Under the pieces are notes generated by a model. The model worked only from the letters and a program-made list of their open reading frames with translations. It was not told the DNA's origin and did not search any database. The translations under genes and the position numbers were made by a program. A stretch of DNA of 25,483 nucleotides, from assembly GCA_011391185.1 (NCBI GenBank), contig JAABRB010000008.1, positions 1 to 25,483 on the forward strand, given 5' to 3'. The stretch comes from Betaproteobacteria bacterium (GTDB taxonomy: Bacteria; Pseudomonadota; Gammaproteobacteria; Burkholderiales; SG8-39). Shown here one piece after another: positions 1 to 11,003 of this stretch (position 1 is its first letter; every line of letters begins with the position of its first letter).

Positions 1-2361
<2,361 letters not shown>

Positions 2362-2444
2362 GGAAGCTCTGACCACGTTCACGTGGATCGGCGTGAGCGG
2401 ACTACGCGGCGCAACGATCCATCAACTGCGCGGACAGGTTCCGG

Positions 2445-3017
2445 TCAGCGCACGAAAAAAACGATGTAGCCCGCAAGCGCGTAAAAGGCTGCAACCTGCG
2501 CGGCATTGCGCAACCCGTGGTTGCGCACGAATGTTTGCCAGTCGAGGAATGCGATCCGTCCCCCGGCATGGGAGGTGAGCCGCGGGAGGAACCGCGGCAC
2601 TGCGGAACAGTAGCGCGCATACGCCTCGCCGAACGTCGGTGCGAGCAGCGCTTCCTCGCGGCGCACGCGATTGACCATGTAAAAGTAGTACACGATCGTG
2701 AACGCTGCCAGCAGCCAGCCGCTGCCCACGAGCAGCAGCATTCCGAGCAGCAGGAAATAGCGTCCGAGGTACATGGGATTGCGCACCAGTGCGTAGGGTC
2801 CGTTTGCCGCCAGCACCTGGTTCTTCTGCAAGCTCGCGAAGCACCACAGCTGAATCGCCTCCCCGAAGAGCGACACCGCAAGCGCCGGCAGAAACCAGTC
2901 GCGACTTGCATGCCAGATCAGGGCAAGACCCAGCGCGATGAACAGCGGTACTCGCAGGCGCACCAGCGTGCGACGCAATGCCGGATGATTGAATAACCCG
3001 TGAACGCCCGTTGCCAT
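2445..3017 (-). CDS. ICMT/PEMT-type integral membrane methyltransferase
   Basis: A 190-residue protein with at least three or four hydrophobic segments (about residues 23-36, 42-60, 87-115 and 170-189). The C-terminal half has the signature of the isoprenylcysteine/phospholipid methyltransferase superfamily: NGPYALVRNPMYLG at residues 72-85, then a paired RREE at 119-122 and FGEAYARY at 129-136, leading into PRFLP. In this fold these elements bind S-adenosylmethionine at the membrane face. The substrate cannot be read from sequence; bacterial relatives act on isoprenoid or phospholipid groups or are uncharacterised. The ATG at 3017 is preceded by AAGG overlapping the end of the kinase-like gene, 11 bases upstream, so the two are probably co-transcribed. 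It is the last gene of the leftward cluster. Confidence 0.8.
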   Translation of the reverse strand: MATGVHGLFNHPALRRTLVRLRVPLFIALGLALIWHASRDWFLPALAVSLFGEAIQLWCFASLQKNQVLAANGPYALVRNPMYLGRYFLLLGMLLLVGSGWLLAAFTIVYYFYMVNRVRREEALLAPTFGEAYARYCSAVPRFLPRLTSHAGGRIAFLDWQTFVRNHGLRNAAQVAAFYALAGYIVFFVR

Positions 3018-3028
3018 CGCGGCGCGCC

Positions 3029-3733
3029 TTACGCGCTTCCCGGGGGACGATTCTTGTGGCGCTGCGGCTTGAACCCGAGGTAACCCTTCAATACCCAGAG
3101 TTTGCGCCAGCGATTTGCGCGGGCGAGAAACGCCAGCCGCTCGGCGCCGAGCGAACCGGGATGACGATGTGACCAGTGCTTGTAGACACCGGCAAGGTCC
3201 GTCTTCTCGAGTAACCTCGTCAGGAATCGCGGTAATCCGCCCAGCTTGACGTGTGACTGGAAGTCGAGGATCAGCGGCTCGTTGGCTTCGCTGACCAGGA
3301 TGTTGCCGCCATAGCGCAGATCGAGGTGTGCGATGTTCCGGGCGTGCATGGCGAGGACCGTGGCCTCGAGCGCACGGAAGTATTCGAGTGTGGCGCGGTC
3401 CGGGCCAGCATCGGCCATTTCGATTCCCGGGACAAATCGGTAACCGAACGCGTAGGCGTCGATGCGAAAAGCTCCGGCAGGCACACCGGCCAGCCCATGC
3501 AACGTTTGGAGTGCCGATATTTCGCGACCCACCATGAACCTGCCGAGCGTCTCCCGGTACGGCAGTGGGCAGTCATGGAAATCCTTTACGACCCACTGTG
3601 CGCCTGCGTGCTCGTGGACGGATACCGTCGCATTCGCCCAGCGCCCCTTGTTGAGAATGCGCGGTGCGACGCGCTCGAGATCTGAGCGCGAGAAGGGTCG
3701 ATCGGTTCGCGGCGCGTTCGAGCAGGCGCTCAT
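3029..3733 (-). CDS. small protein kinase-fold protein (lipopolysaccharide kinase/RIO-like)
   Basis: A 234-residue soluble protein with a compact protein-kinase-like fold. Readable elements are a likely ATP-anchoring lysine in WVVKDF (K50), a possible helix-C glutamate in GREISAL (E71), a catalytic loop HLDLRYGGNILV (D138, N144) and a metal-binding LILDFQS (D157). The catalytic loop reads HLD rather than HRD, and the aspartate-to-asparagine spacing is one residue longer than in ordinary kinases. The DFG glycine is replaced by glutamine. There is no transmembrane segment. This resembles the minimal kinase-like proteins annotated as LPS kinase, RIO or Ser/Thr kinases; substrate unknown. It lies 21 bases after topB and 11 bases before a membrane methyltransferase, suggesting a shared transcript. 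The ATG at 3733 has no strong ribosome binding site, but no better in-frame start was seen. Confidence 0.72.
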   Translation of the reverse strand: MSACSNAPRTDRPFSRSDLERVAPRILNKGRWANATVSVHEHAGAQWVVKDFHDCPLPYRETLGRFMVGREISALQTLHGLAGVPAGAFRIDAYAFGYRFVPGIEMADAGPDRATLEYFRALEATVLAMHARNIAHLDLRYGGNILVSEANEPLILDFQSHVKLGGLPRFLTRLLEKTDLAGVYKHWSHRHPGSLGAERLAFLARANRWRKLWVLKGYLGFKPQRHKNRPPGSA

Positions 3734-3754
3734 CCGGGACGGTACAGGCGGTGC

Positions 3755-6472
3755 TCAGCCGCGCTTGACCGCTTTCCTGCGGGCGCGTGCAGGCTTTTTC
3801 GGGGGAGTCTTGGCGACCTGGGCAGGCGGCTTTCGGGCTGGAGGACGTTTGGGCGTCTTCGTCGCCACTTTTCGCGCTGGTGTGTCGTCGGAGGGCGCTT
3901 TGGCCCGAGCCGCAGACTTGCTCGCGCTGACGCGCGATTCCGACTTGGCCGGTGCAGGCGACTCGGGTTTCGGGACAGGCGTCTTGTGCACGCGCGGCGC
4001 GAACTCGAAGCCGATCCTGCCGTCCGGCTGCCGGGCGAGAAAGGCTGAGAAAGGACGCCCTTTCTTCGAAATGAATCGATGCAACAAGTCGGTCTTGCCG
4101 GTTGCAAGCAGCTTTCTCACCTGGTCGGCCTCGATGGGCCGCTGCAGAATGATCTTGCCGGTGCGGAAGTCACAGCTTCTGTCCGGCCCGACCGACTTCT
4201 CGCAGACATACGCAAGCTCGTGGTCGTACACGCTCGCGCCGCATTTCGGACACGCACCGAGCGGCGAGTGACTCGAGAAATCCACCGGCGCCGCATCGAT
4301 TTCCGAGTTTGCGCCCTGCCCGAAGTCCAGCTCGATGGTGAAGTCTTCCTTCAGCTTGATCATCGCCGCGAAGCGCTTGCCCATGCGACTGCGGAATCCC
4401 TGCAGCGGGCCGATCGATCGCGTGTCGATCAGTGCTTCAGCCTCTTCGGCTTCGATGCGCCGCCCGGCAATCACCTTCCACACGGCAAAGTCGCATTTGG
4501 TGCAGGCGAATTTCTTGTAGTTCTCGATCATCTTCGCACGGCACCGCGGACAGCTTGCCTTGAGCGTCGAGATCGGCTCATCCAGCTTTCCGGCGCGCTT
4601 GATTCGCGCCACCAGGTCGCGGGTGGTATCGATGATGTGATCCATGAACTCGGCGCGTTGCAGCTTGCCCTGCTCCATCTGCCTGAGCTTGAATTCCCAG
4701 GCGCCGGTCAGCTCCGGAGAGGAGATCTCCTCGATGCCGAATTTGTTGAGCGCGAACATCAGGTCGAAAGCCTTGGCCGTAGGATGGAGGTCGCGCCCCT
4801 CGCGGACCACGTACTCCTCGTAGATCAGTCCTTCGATGATTGTCGAGCGGGTCGCCGGCGTGCCGAGTCCTTTTTCCCGCATCGCCTCGCGAAGATCGTC
4901 GTCCTCGATGAGTTTCCCGGCCCCTTCCATGGCACTCAACAGCGTTGCCTCGGTGTATCGCGCCGGGGGCTTGGTCTGGTTCGGGCGCACCGCCACGCTG
5001 ACAGTGTCGACCTCGCCGTCCGGCACCGGCGCAAGCGTGGGCGTATCGGCAGACTCGGCCTCGCGGCCGTAGACGGCGAGCCAGCCGGAATTCACCATCA
5101 CGCGGCCCTCACTCTTGAACGGTTCTTCCGCCACGCGGGTGATGCGCGTCGTGACCAGATATTCGGCGGACGGAAAGAACACCGCCAGAAACCGCTTGGT
5201 GACCATATCGTAGAGTTTGGTCTCGGCCTCGCTCAGATGCTTGGGCGCCTCGAGCGTCGGAATGATCGCGAAGTGATCCGACACCTTTTCATTGTTGAAG
5301 ATGCGCTTGTTGGGCCGCACCCAGCCTTCCTTGAGCACTCGCGCCGCATGCGGCGAATAGCCAGCGAGAAGCGTCGATTCGCTGCCGCGGGCGCCCTTCT
5401 TTCCTTTCCCGCCGCGCAGCATCTCGAGAGTGGACTTGACGGTGCTGATATAGTCCTCTGGAAGCGCCCGCGAATCGGTACGCGGATAGGTCAGCACTTT
5501 GTGCTTCTCGTAGAGCGCCTGCGCAATCGACAGCGTGCCTTTCGCGGAAAATCCGAACCGGGAATTCGCCTCGCGCTGGAGACTGGTCAGGTCGTAGAGA
5601 AGCGGTGAGGCCTGGGTGGTCGGTTTCGATTCTTCGGTGACGACGCCCGACTTGCCGGTGCATTTCGCGCGAATCGCTTCGGCCCGCGCGGCGTCCCACA
5701 ACCGCTCGGGACGAACGTCGGGATCCTCTGCCTTCTTGTCTTTTTCGAATGCCTCGTTGAACCAGCGCCCCGGGTACTCCCCGCCCTTGCCGCGGAACGT
5801 GCCCTCGACTTCCCAGTAGTCGCGCGCGATGAAGCTCTTGATGCGCTCCTCGCGCTCGACGAGCACCGCGAGCGTCGGGGTCTGAACCCGACCAACGGTC
5901 GTCTTGTAGAATCCCCCGTCCTTCGAATTGAAGGCGGTCATCGCCCGCGTGCCGTTGATGCCGACGAGCCAGTCGGACTCCGATCGGCTTTGCGCGGCAT
6001 CCGCGAGCGGCCGCATTGCCGAATCCGAGCGCAGGCTCTCGAAGCCGTCGCGAATCGCGCCCTGCGTCATCGACTGCAACCACAGGCGCTCGATCGGCTG
6101 CTTCGCGCCGGTATGCTCGACGATGTACCGAAAGATGAGTTCGCCCTCGCGGCCGGCATCGCATGCATTGACGAGTCCGACAACGTCCTTGCGCTTGATG
6201 AGTCGCGCGAGGAGCTTCAGCCGGTCCTCGGTCCGCTCGATCGGCTTCAGATCGAAGTGCGGTGGCAGCACCGGAAGATTCTGGAGCGACCACTTGCCGC
6301 GCTTCACCTCGTACTGCTCGGGCGCCGCGATCTGCACGAGATGGCCGATCGCGGAGGAGAGCACGAACTTGCCGCTTTCGAAATAGTCACCATGACGCGT
6401 GAAACCGCCCAACGCGCGCGCGATGTCGTTGGCGACGGAGGGTTTCTCGGCGATGATGAGTTTCTTGGTCAT
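3755..6472 (-). CDS. topB: DNA topoisomerase III
   Basis: Type IA topoisomerase that cuts and passes single DNA strands, acting in decatenation and recombination intermediates. The 905-residue product opens with the TOPRIM element LIIAEKPSVAND, followed by NACDAGREGELIFR at about 102-115 (acidic metal-binding residues). The catalytic tyrosine is in VLTYPRTDSRALP (Y329), close to the position used in E. coli TopB. Two C-terminal zinc-ribbon-like segments follow, with cysteines in CPRC...CTKC and CPKC...C...C. The last 80 or so residues are a low-complexity Lys/Ala/Pro-rich basic tail. It is much longer than E. coli TopB (653 residues) because of the ribbons and tail. ATG at 6472 is preceded by ATAAGGCACC, giving an AAGG ribosome binding site. 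It lies 159 bases downstream of smg, with a possible promoter of its own in that gap. Confidence 0.95.
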   Translation of the reverse strand: MTKKLIIAEKPSVANDIARALGGFTRHGDYFESGKFVLSSAIGHLVQIAAPEQYEVKRGKWSLQNLPVLPPHFDLKPIERTEDRLKLLARLIKRKDVVGLVNACDAGREGELIFRYIVEHTGAKQPIERLWLQSMTQGAIRDGFESLRSDSAMRPLADAAQSRSESDWLVGINGTRAMTAFNSKDGGFYKTTVGRVQTPTLAVLVEREERIKSFIARDYWEVEGTFRGKGGEYPGRWFNEAFEKDKKAEDPDVRPERLWDAARAEAIRAKCTGKSGVVTEESKPTTQASPLLYDLTSLQREANSRFGFSAKGTLSIAQALYEKHKVLTYPRTDSRALPEDYISTVKSTLEMLRGGKGKKGARGSESTLLAGYSPHAARVLKEGWVRPNKRIFNNEKVSDHFAIIPTLEAPKHLSEAETKLYDMVTKRFLAVFFPSAEYLVTTRITRVAEEPFKSEGRVMVNSGWLAVYGREAESADTPTLAPVPDGEVDTVSVAVRPNQTKPPARYTEATLLSAMEGAGKLIEDDDLREAMREKGLGTPATRSTIIEGLIYEEYVVREGRDLHPTAKAFDLMFALNKFGIEEISSPELTGAWEFKLRQMEQGKLQRAEFMDHIIDTTRDLVARIKRAGKLDEPISTLKASCPRCRAKMIENYKKFACTKCDFAVWKVIAGRRIEAEEAEALIDTRSIGPLQGFRSRMGKRFAAMIKLKEDFTIELDFGQGANSEIDAAPVDFSSHSPLGACPKCGASVYDHELAYVCEKSVGPDRSCDFRTGKIILQRPIEADQVRKLLATGKTDLLHRFISKKGRPFSAFLARQPDGRIGFEFAPRVHKTPVPKPESPAPAKSESRVSASKSAARAKAPSDDTPARKVATKTPKRPPARKPPAQVAKTPPKKPARARRKAVKRG

Positions 6473-6575
6473 GGTGCCTTATCGCGTGCGCTCGTTAATC
6501 CTTGCGCGCGATGTCGTGGAGGCGGCGTGCTTGGCCCAGGACCGGGCAGCCTGTCCCGGGGCGCGAAAGGCGGCA

Positions 6576-6604
6576 ATGATAAGGAGTCGTGGCGGGCGAA
6601 GCAA
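6576..6604 (-). promoter_or_regulatory. possible sigma-70 promoter for topB
   Basis: On the minus strand, TTGCTT (6604-6599) and TATCAT (6581-6576) are separated by exactly 17 bases. The -10 matches the TATAAT consensus at five of six positions, the -35 at only three. It sits in the 159-base gap between smg and topB, about 100 bases upstream of the topB start. It would let topB and the two genes after it be transcribed independently of lysM-dprA-smg. Read by eye only. Confidence 0.35.
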
Positions 6605-6631
6605 GGCGCCCCAGCCACCAGCGGTTTCGAC

Positions 6632-7090
6632 TCAGTGGATGTGCTGGGGCTCGCCGCTGGGAAGCAGCTCTTCGAGCATCAGGGTGTCCACATCGCCTCG
6701 GCGGGTCCAGAGCACCATCAGCACGACCACCTTTAGCTTCTCGAGCTCGACAATATCTTCCTCGACCGCCATTGCCTTGTCCATGATCAGCTCGCGCAGG
6801 CCGGGGGAGAGCACTCGCGCGTTTTCCAGAAAGATCAGGAACCCACGGCACTCGGCGCTGAGCTTTGCGAACTCGGCATGCGTGTAGGCGCGAAACGTGC
6901 CAGGAGCATCGATGTGCTCGTATAAAGTGCCTTCGCCCGGGCCGACGAGGCCGTTCAGCCAGTCAAGCGCCTCGGTGATCTCGTCGTTCTCGAATCCAGC
7001 CGCGGTCAGCTTGCGCGCAAGCGCGTCCTGGTCGGGATAATTCTCGGACTGGTAAAAATTCTCGAACAGGTAGACGAGCACTTCGAACAT
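6632..7090 (-). CDS. smg: Smg family protein (DUF494)
   Basis: A 152-residue acidic protein that begins MFEVLVYLFENFYQ and contains the FENDEITEALDWLNGL segment characteristic of the Smg/DUF494 family, at the family's usual length. The molecular function is not established; the gene is classically found beside dprA in Proteobacteria, as here. No signal peptide or transmembrane segment is seen. The start ATG at 7090 follows AAGGAG with an 11-base spacer, and that AAGGAG overlaps the TAA stop of dprA, so the two genes are almost certainly co-transcribed and perhaps translationally linked. Confidence 0.92.
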   Translation of the reverse strand: MFEVLVYLFENFYQSENYPDQDALARKLTAAGFENDEITEALDWLNGLVGPGEGTLYEHIDAPGTFRAYTHAEFAKLSAECRGFLIFLENARVLSPGLRELIMDKAMAVEEDIVELEKLKVVVLMVLWTRRGDVDTLMLEELLPSGEPQHIH

Positions 7091-7106
7091 CGTATTGCGT
7101 CACTCC

Positions 7107-8183
7107 TTACGAGACGCGCTGGTATCCACCCCCAGGCAGGCTCATCACCCGCCCGTCGAGTTCCAGCTGCAACAGGATCGCTGATACCTTCTCGGGCGTC
7201 AAGCCGCTGCGCTCGCACAGGGTGTCAACATTGCACGGGTCGTAGCCCATGTAATCGAGCATTGGGACATCCGTCACGCCGGGCGTCACGTGCGACGTGT
7301 CGGATGCGACGACGGCGCCCAGTTCACTCAGTACATCCTCCGCGCACTCGACGAGCTTTGCGCCCTGCTTGATGAGTGCGTGACACCCTTTTGCGAGTGG
7401 GGAATGTATCGAGCCGGGAACGGCGTACACATCGCGCCCTTGCTCCGCAGCCAGACGCGCCGTGATGAGCGACCCGCTTGATATTGCCGCTTCGACGACC
7501 AGCACCCCCCGCGAAAGCCCGCTGATGATCCGGTTTCGGCGCGGGAAATTCTCACGCGTCGGCGGCGCTCCGATGGGAAACTCGGACACGATCGCGCCGT
7601 GCGTCGCAATCTCTTCCGCCAGCTGCGCGTTGCGCTGAGGGTATACCACATCGATTCCGGTTCCGAGTACAGCGATGGTGCTGCTTCGACCGGCCAGAGC
7701 GCCGCGGTGTGCCGCGGCGTCGATTCCCATCGCGAGCCCGCTGACAATCGGGAGACCGGCATCGCTGAAATGCCTGGCGAAGTTTTCCGCATTGGCGAGG
7801 CCCTGTGGCGTCGCGTTGCGGCTGCCGACAACTGCGAGGCTCCGTCGCGCGAGCAGCGCGGTGTTGCCTCGCACGTATAGCAGCGCGGGCGGATCGGGGA
7901 TCTCGAGAAGCTGCGGCGGATAGCTGGTCTCGGCAAGTGAGACGATGCTGTGACCTGGCTTGGCCGCCCACTCGAATGCGCGCTCGAGCAGATTGCGGTC
8001 GGGTATCTCGAGTATGCGATCGGCAAGGTCTTCGCCGACCTGCGCCGCGAGCGCGCGTCGTCCCGCAGCGAGCACGTGCTGGGGGAGACCATGTGCAGCG
8101 AGAAGCTTGCGGAGTCCCTGGCCGCCGAGTCCGGGGACGAGCGTGAGCCGGATCCAGGCGGCGAGATCGCTGTCGCGCTCCAC
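7107..8183 (-). CDS. dprA: DNA-processing protein A (DprA/Smf), GTG start
   Basis: Single-stranded DNA binding protein that protects incoming DNA and loads RecA during natural transformation. The 358-residue product has an N-terminal helical region (LAAWIRLTLVPGLGGQGLRK), then the Rossmann-like DprA core with AVVGSRNATPQGL, SGLAMGIDAAAHRGAL, AVLGTGIDVVYPQRN, EFPIGAPPTRENFPRRNRII and VVEAAISSGSLITA. It ends with a small winged-helix-like domain (about the last 65 residues). I choose the GTG at 8183 because it lies 22 bases after the stop of the LysM gene. A longer frame reaching an ATG at 8267 would overlap that gene and add a low-quality Arg/Ser-rich stretch. DprA occurs in many bacteria not known to be competent, so its presence alone does not prove competence. 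Confidence 0.94.
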   Translation of the reverse strand: MERDSDLAAWIRLTLVPGLGGQGLRKLLAAHGLPQHVLAAGRRALAAQVGEDLADRILEIPDRNLLERAFEWAAKPGHSIVSLAETSYPPQLLEIPDPPALLYVRGNTALLARRSLAVVGSRNATPQGLANAENFARHFSDAGLPIVSGLAMGIDAAAHRGALAGRSSTIAVLGTGIDVVYPQRNAQLAEEIATHGAIVSEFPIGAPPTRENFPRRNRIISGLSRGVLVVEAAISSGSLITARLAAEQGRDVYAVPGSIHSPLAKGCHALIKQGAKLVECAEDVLSELGAVVASDTSHVTPGVTDVPMLDYMGYDPCNVDTLCERSGLTPEKVSAILLQLELDGRVMSLPGGGYQRVS

Positions 8184-8205
8184 TGCCGCCCGGCCGGCGC
8201 TGGAA

Positions 8206-9336
8206 TCAGGGCGTCCGGACGATGTCGCGTGGCGTGACCGGCTCCGCGGACTGCACGACCAGCGCATACGACACGTGCTGAAACACCCGGAACACGAACA
8301 CCAGGCCGTAGCGCTCCTCGGGAAGGGTCACGTTCGGCTCACGCGGCTTGCCCATGTAGTACGGGCCGACGCTCTTGTCGATCGCCACCGTCACGCTCCG
8401 GTGCAGTGCGAGGACGTTGCCGAGCTCGAGTCCGTCCGCCGCTCCTTTGTTCAGGATGATGATCTGCAGAGGTCCGGCTTCGCGCCGAAATGTACCGACC
8501 TTCTCTTCGACGGCATGGGCCCACTGGTTCTCGCCGTAGATCTCGCTCCGCGTGTCGAACTCGCCATCGGAAATCCCGGCGATCCGGGCGGAGATTTCGC
8601 GGTTGGGCTTGCGCGGGATGTAGCTGAATATTGCCGTCGGACCGACCGCGACCAACCGGTCACCGCGGGTGACCTCGCGCGTCGAGCTCGTGATCACCAG
8701 CGTGCTCGGCTCGCCGCGCTTGACCACACGCGCCACGCCGAGGTTGACGGCCTCGAATCCAAGCGTCCTGTCAGAGTCCGGATCGATGATCGGCCGGCCC
8801 TCGCGGTAGATGTACCAGAGATCTTCGCTGCTCTTGCTGATGCCATCCACGTAGATCTTGCCGCCCTGCCCGACGTTGTAGCGACCGAGCTCGGTCGCGA
8901 CGATCTCGGGCGCACGGGCGAGCCCGTCGTGCTCGATGACGAGCGGGCGGGTCAGGAACGGCTCGATCAGCTTGGGCGGGATGCTCGGAATCGCTTCGCC
9001 TGCCAGACGGTCCTCGCGCACGCGGGGTTCGAGGCGCTGGATGCTCAGGCGGCCCGTCGCACGGTCGAACACGACCACGTCGCCCGGGAAAATCAAGTGC
9101 GGGTTGCGAATCTGGTCCTTGTTAAGCCGCCAGATATCGGGCCAGCGCCACGGCTCTTTGAAGAACTTGCCGGAGATGCCCCACAGCGTGTCACCCTTCT
9201 GGACCGTATAGCGGTCCGGAGCATCCGACCGGATCTCGAGGACGTTTCCGCTGACACGCGGATCCGGCTGTTGCGCGGCTGCCGGGAGGGCAAGGGCGCA
9301 GGCGAACAGCACCGCTATGCTAGACTTTTTCAACAT
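8206..9336 (-). CDS. secreted LysM-domain protein
   Basis: A 376-residue protein with a clear Sec signal peptide (MLKKSSIAVLFACALALPAAA, cleavage near residue 21). One LysM peptidoglycan-binding domain follows at about residues 43-92: YTVQKGDTLWGISGKFF, then WPDIWRLNKDQIRNPHLIFP and GDVVVF. The remaining 280 residues are a mostly beta-rich extracytoplasmic region without a motif I recognise. Proteins of this architecture lie next to dprA in many Betaproteobacteria; their role is thought to be cell-wall related but is not defined. The ATG at 9336 has GAGG five bases upstream. It is the first gene of the leftward cluster and is divergent from def. Confidence 0.9.
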   Translation of the reverse strand: MLKKSSIAVLFACALALPAAAQQPDPRVSGNVLEIRSDAPDRYTVQKGDTLWGISGKFFKEPWRWPDIWRLNKDQIRNPHLIFPGDVVVFDRATGRLSIQRLEPRVREDRLAGEAIPSIPPKLIEPFLTRPLVIEHDGLARAPEIVATELGRYNVGQGGKIYVDGISKSSEDLWYIYREGRPIIDPDSDRTLGFEAVNLGVARVVKRGEPSTLVITSSTREVTRGDRLVAVGPTAIFSYIPRKPNREISARIAGISDGEFDTRSEIYGENQWAHAVEEKVGTFRREAGPLQIIILNKGAADGLELGNVLALHRSVTVAIDKSVGPYYMGKPREPNVTLPEERYGLVFVFRVFQHVSYALVVQSAEPVTPRDIVRTP

Positions 9337-9389
9337 ATTGACCTCGACCCCGTGACCTCGATCCTGTCGAATCCCCAGCCAAGGGCTTG

Positions 9390-9419
9390 ATTATTCTCCC
9401 GATGCTTTTCAAGTCTCAG
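9390..9419 (-). promoter_or_regulatory. possible promoter for the LysM-dprA-smg operon
   Basis: The 130-base region between the LysM gene and def must hold divergent promoters. On the minus strand CTGAGA (9419-9414) and AATAAT (9395-9390) are 18 bases apart, matching the -35 at four and the -10 at five of six positions. No equally good pair was found for def on the plus strand, although the stretch near 9440-9450 is conspicuously AT-rich. By-eye assignment. Confidence 0.33.
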
Positions 9420-9466
9420 GGATTCGTTGAGATTCTGCACGTAATTAATTCACGCAGCAAGTATTT

Positions 9467-9973
9467 GTGGCACGCCTAACCATTCTCCGCTACCCCGACC
9501 CAAGGCTCCATACGGTCGCCCGGTGGGTCCCGAACGTCGATGAAAGCGTCCGGACGCTGGTCCAGGATTTGGCCGAAACCATGTACGCGGCCCCAGGCAT
9601 CGGCCTGGCCGCCACGCAGGTCGATATTCACGTCCGGGTGATCGTCATCGACGCGTCCGAGTCCCGTGATCAGTTGACCGTATTGATCAACCCCAAAATC
9701 CTGGCTGCCGAGGGCACCCAGGAATGCGAGGAAGGTTGCCTGTCCTTGCCGGGAGTCTATGAAATCGTCACGCGCGCCGAGAAGGTCAAAGTGCGCGCCC
9801 TGGGACTCGATGGGCAGTCCCATGATATCGATGCCGAGGGGCTGCTTGCCCTGTGCATCCAGCATGAGATGGATCACCTCGAAGGCAAGGTTTTCGTCGA
9901 ATATCTCTCACGGCTGAAGCAGATGCGCATCCGCGCGAAGCTCCAGAAGCAGCAGCGACGCGCGGTCGCCTGA
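9467..9973 (+). CDS. def: peptide deformylase
   Basis: Metalloenzyme that removes the N-formyl group from nascent proteins. All three signature motifs are present: GIGLAATQ (motif 1), EEGCLSLPG with the metal-ligand Cys91 (motif 2), and QHEMDHLEG with His133, Glu134 and His137 (motif 3; isoleucine is more common than methionine at the third position). The 168-residue length is normal. The start is GTG at 9467, giving the typical N-terminus MARLTILRYPDPRL; the ribosome binding site is weak. It is followed 29 bases later by fmt, the gene for the reverse step on initiator tRNA, the classic def-fmt pair. Confidence 0.97.
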   Translation: MARLTILRYPDPRLHTVARWVPNVDESVRTLVQDLAETMYAAPGIGLAATQVDIHVRVIVIDASESRDQLTVLINPKILAAEGTQECEEGCLSLPGVYEIVTRAEKVKVRALGLDGQSHDIDAEGLLALCIQHEMDHLEGKVFVEYLSRLKQMRIRAKLQKQQRRAVA

Positions 9974-10002
9974 CCGCTCGACATTCCTGCCCTCGTTACC
10001 CT

Positions 10003-10974
10003 ATGCGCATCGTCTTCGCGGGCACGCCCTGGTTCGCGGTACCAGGTTTGCAGGGGCTGTCCAAGGCCGGTCACGAGCTTGCGTTGGTGCTGACCCAGCC
10101 AGACCGGCCGGCAGGCCGGGGGCTGGAAGCAGCGCCGAGCCCGGTGAAACACGCCGCCTTGGCCCTGGGCGTGCCGGTCTTTCAACCCGCGACGCTCAAG
10201 GATCCGGCGCTCCACGCGCGTCTCCGGGCCGCACAGCCGGACATCTTGGTCGTGGTCGCCTACGGCCTGCTACTTCCCCAGGCGGTACTCGATATTCCCG
10301 TTCGCGGCGCCTTGAACATCCACGCATCACTGCTCCCGCGTTGGCGCGGCGCGGCGCCCATCCAGCGGGCCATTCTGGCCGGAGACCCGGTGACCGGCGT
10401 TTGCATCATGCGGATGGACGCCGGGCTCGATACCGGTCCGGTCCTGTTGAGGGCCGACACACAGATCACTCCCGAGGACACGGCGGGAACCCTGCACGAT
10501 CGGCTGGCGGCGCGCGGGGCGGCATTGCTGCTCGAAGCCTTGACGGGTATCGAGCAGGGGACCGTGGCGCCCGTACCGCAAGCGACGGAAGGCGTGACTT
10601 ACGCGCCAAAGGTCGAAAAGTCGGAAGCGCGCATCGACTGGACACGTCCCGCTCTGGAAATCGATCGGCAGATTCGCGCATTCAACCCTTTTCCGGGCGC
10701 TGCCACCGGAATTCGCGGCACGGAACTCAAGGTGTGGCGGGCCGTGCCATGCCCCGATTCCGGGCATCCTGGGACGATCTTGCGTGTCAGCACCACGGGG
10801 ATCGTCGTGGCGTGCGCCACCACCTCACTCGAGTTGACCAAATTGCAGCGCGCCGGCGGCAAGCGACTCTCCGCCGGTGATTTGCTGCGCGGTTTCCCGC
10901 TCGCACCCGGCGACCGCTTCACGGCCGCGGACGAGTTGAATTTCGGGCCGAAATCCCCATCTAAGCGTCCGTAG
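10003..10974 (+). CDS. fmt: methionyl-tRNA formyltransferase
   Basis: Transfers a formyl group from 10-formyl-tetrahydrofolate to the methionine on initiator tRNA. The 323-residue protein starts [16 protein letters not shown] and contains the formyltransferase catalytic region with the Asn-His pair in [19 protein letters not shown], followed by [17 protein letters not shown]. The C-terminal OB-like domain includes [10 protein letters not shown] and the end of the fold around the last 90 residues. Length matches the family (about 310-320). Start ATG at 10003 gives the family N-terminus. It lies between def and htpX, probably in one transcript. Confidence 0.97.
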   Translation: MRIVFAGTPWFAVPGLQGLSKAGHELALVLTQPDRPAGRGLEAAPSPVKHAALALGVPVFQPATLKDPALHARLRAAQPDILVVVAYGLLLPQAVLDIPVRGALNIHASLLPRWRGAAPIQRAILAGDPVTGVCIMRMDAGLDTGPVLLRADTQITPEDTAGTLHDRLAARGAALLLEALTGIEQGTVAPVPQATEGVTYAPKVEKSEARIDWTRPALEIDRQIRAFNPFPGAATGIRGTELKVWRAVPCPDSGHPGTILRVSTTGIVVACATTSLELTKLQRAGGKRLSAGDLLRGFPLAPGDRFTAADELNFGPKSPSKRP

Positions 10975-11003
10975 CGTTGATTCAGTTCAGCACGGAGCGA
11001 ATC

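Noticed and set aside
2373..2386. A small hairpin (CCACG, loop TTCA, CGTGG) after gyrB
   Set aside because: The stem is only five pairs with no U-tract on either strand, so it is too weak to call a terminator.
4079..5608. A 509-codon plus-strand open frame across topB
   Set aside because: It lies wholly antisense to topB, which has complete family motifs. Its His/Arg/Leu-rich product is a GC-codon-bias shadow.
8184..8267. N-terminal extension of dprA to ATG 8267
   Set aside because: It would overlap the LysM gene by about 60 bases, and the extra residues are Arg/Ser-rich and unlike DprA. The GTG at 8183 gives the family N-terminus.
7960..9390. A 476-codon plus-strand open frame across dprA and the LysM gene
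   Set aside because: It is antisense to two genes with recognised domains, and it has no motif of its own.
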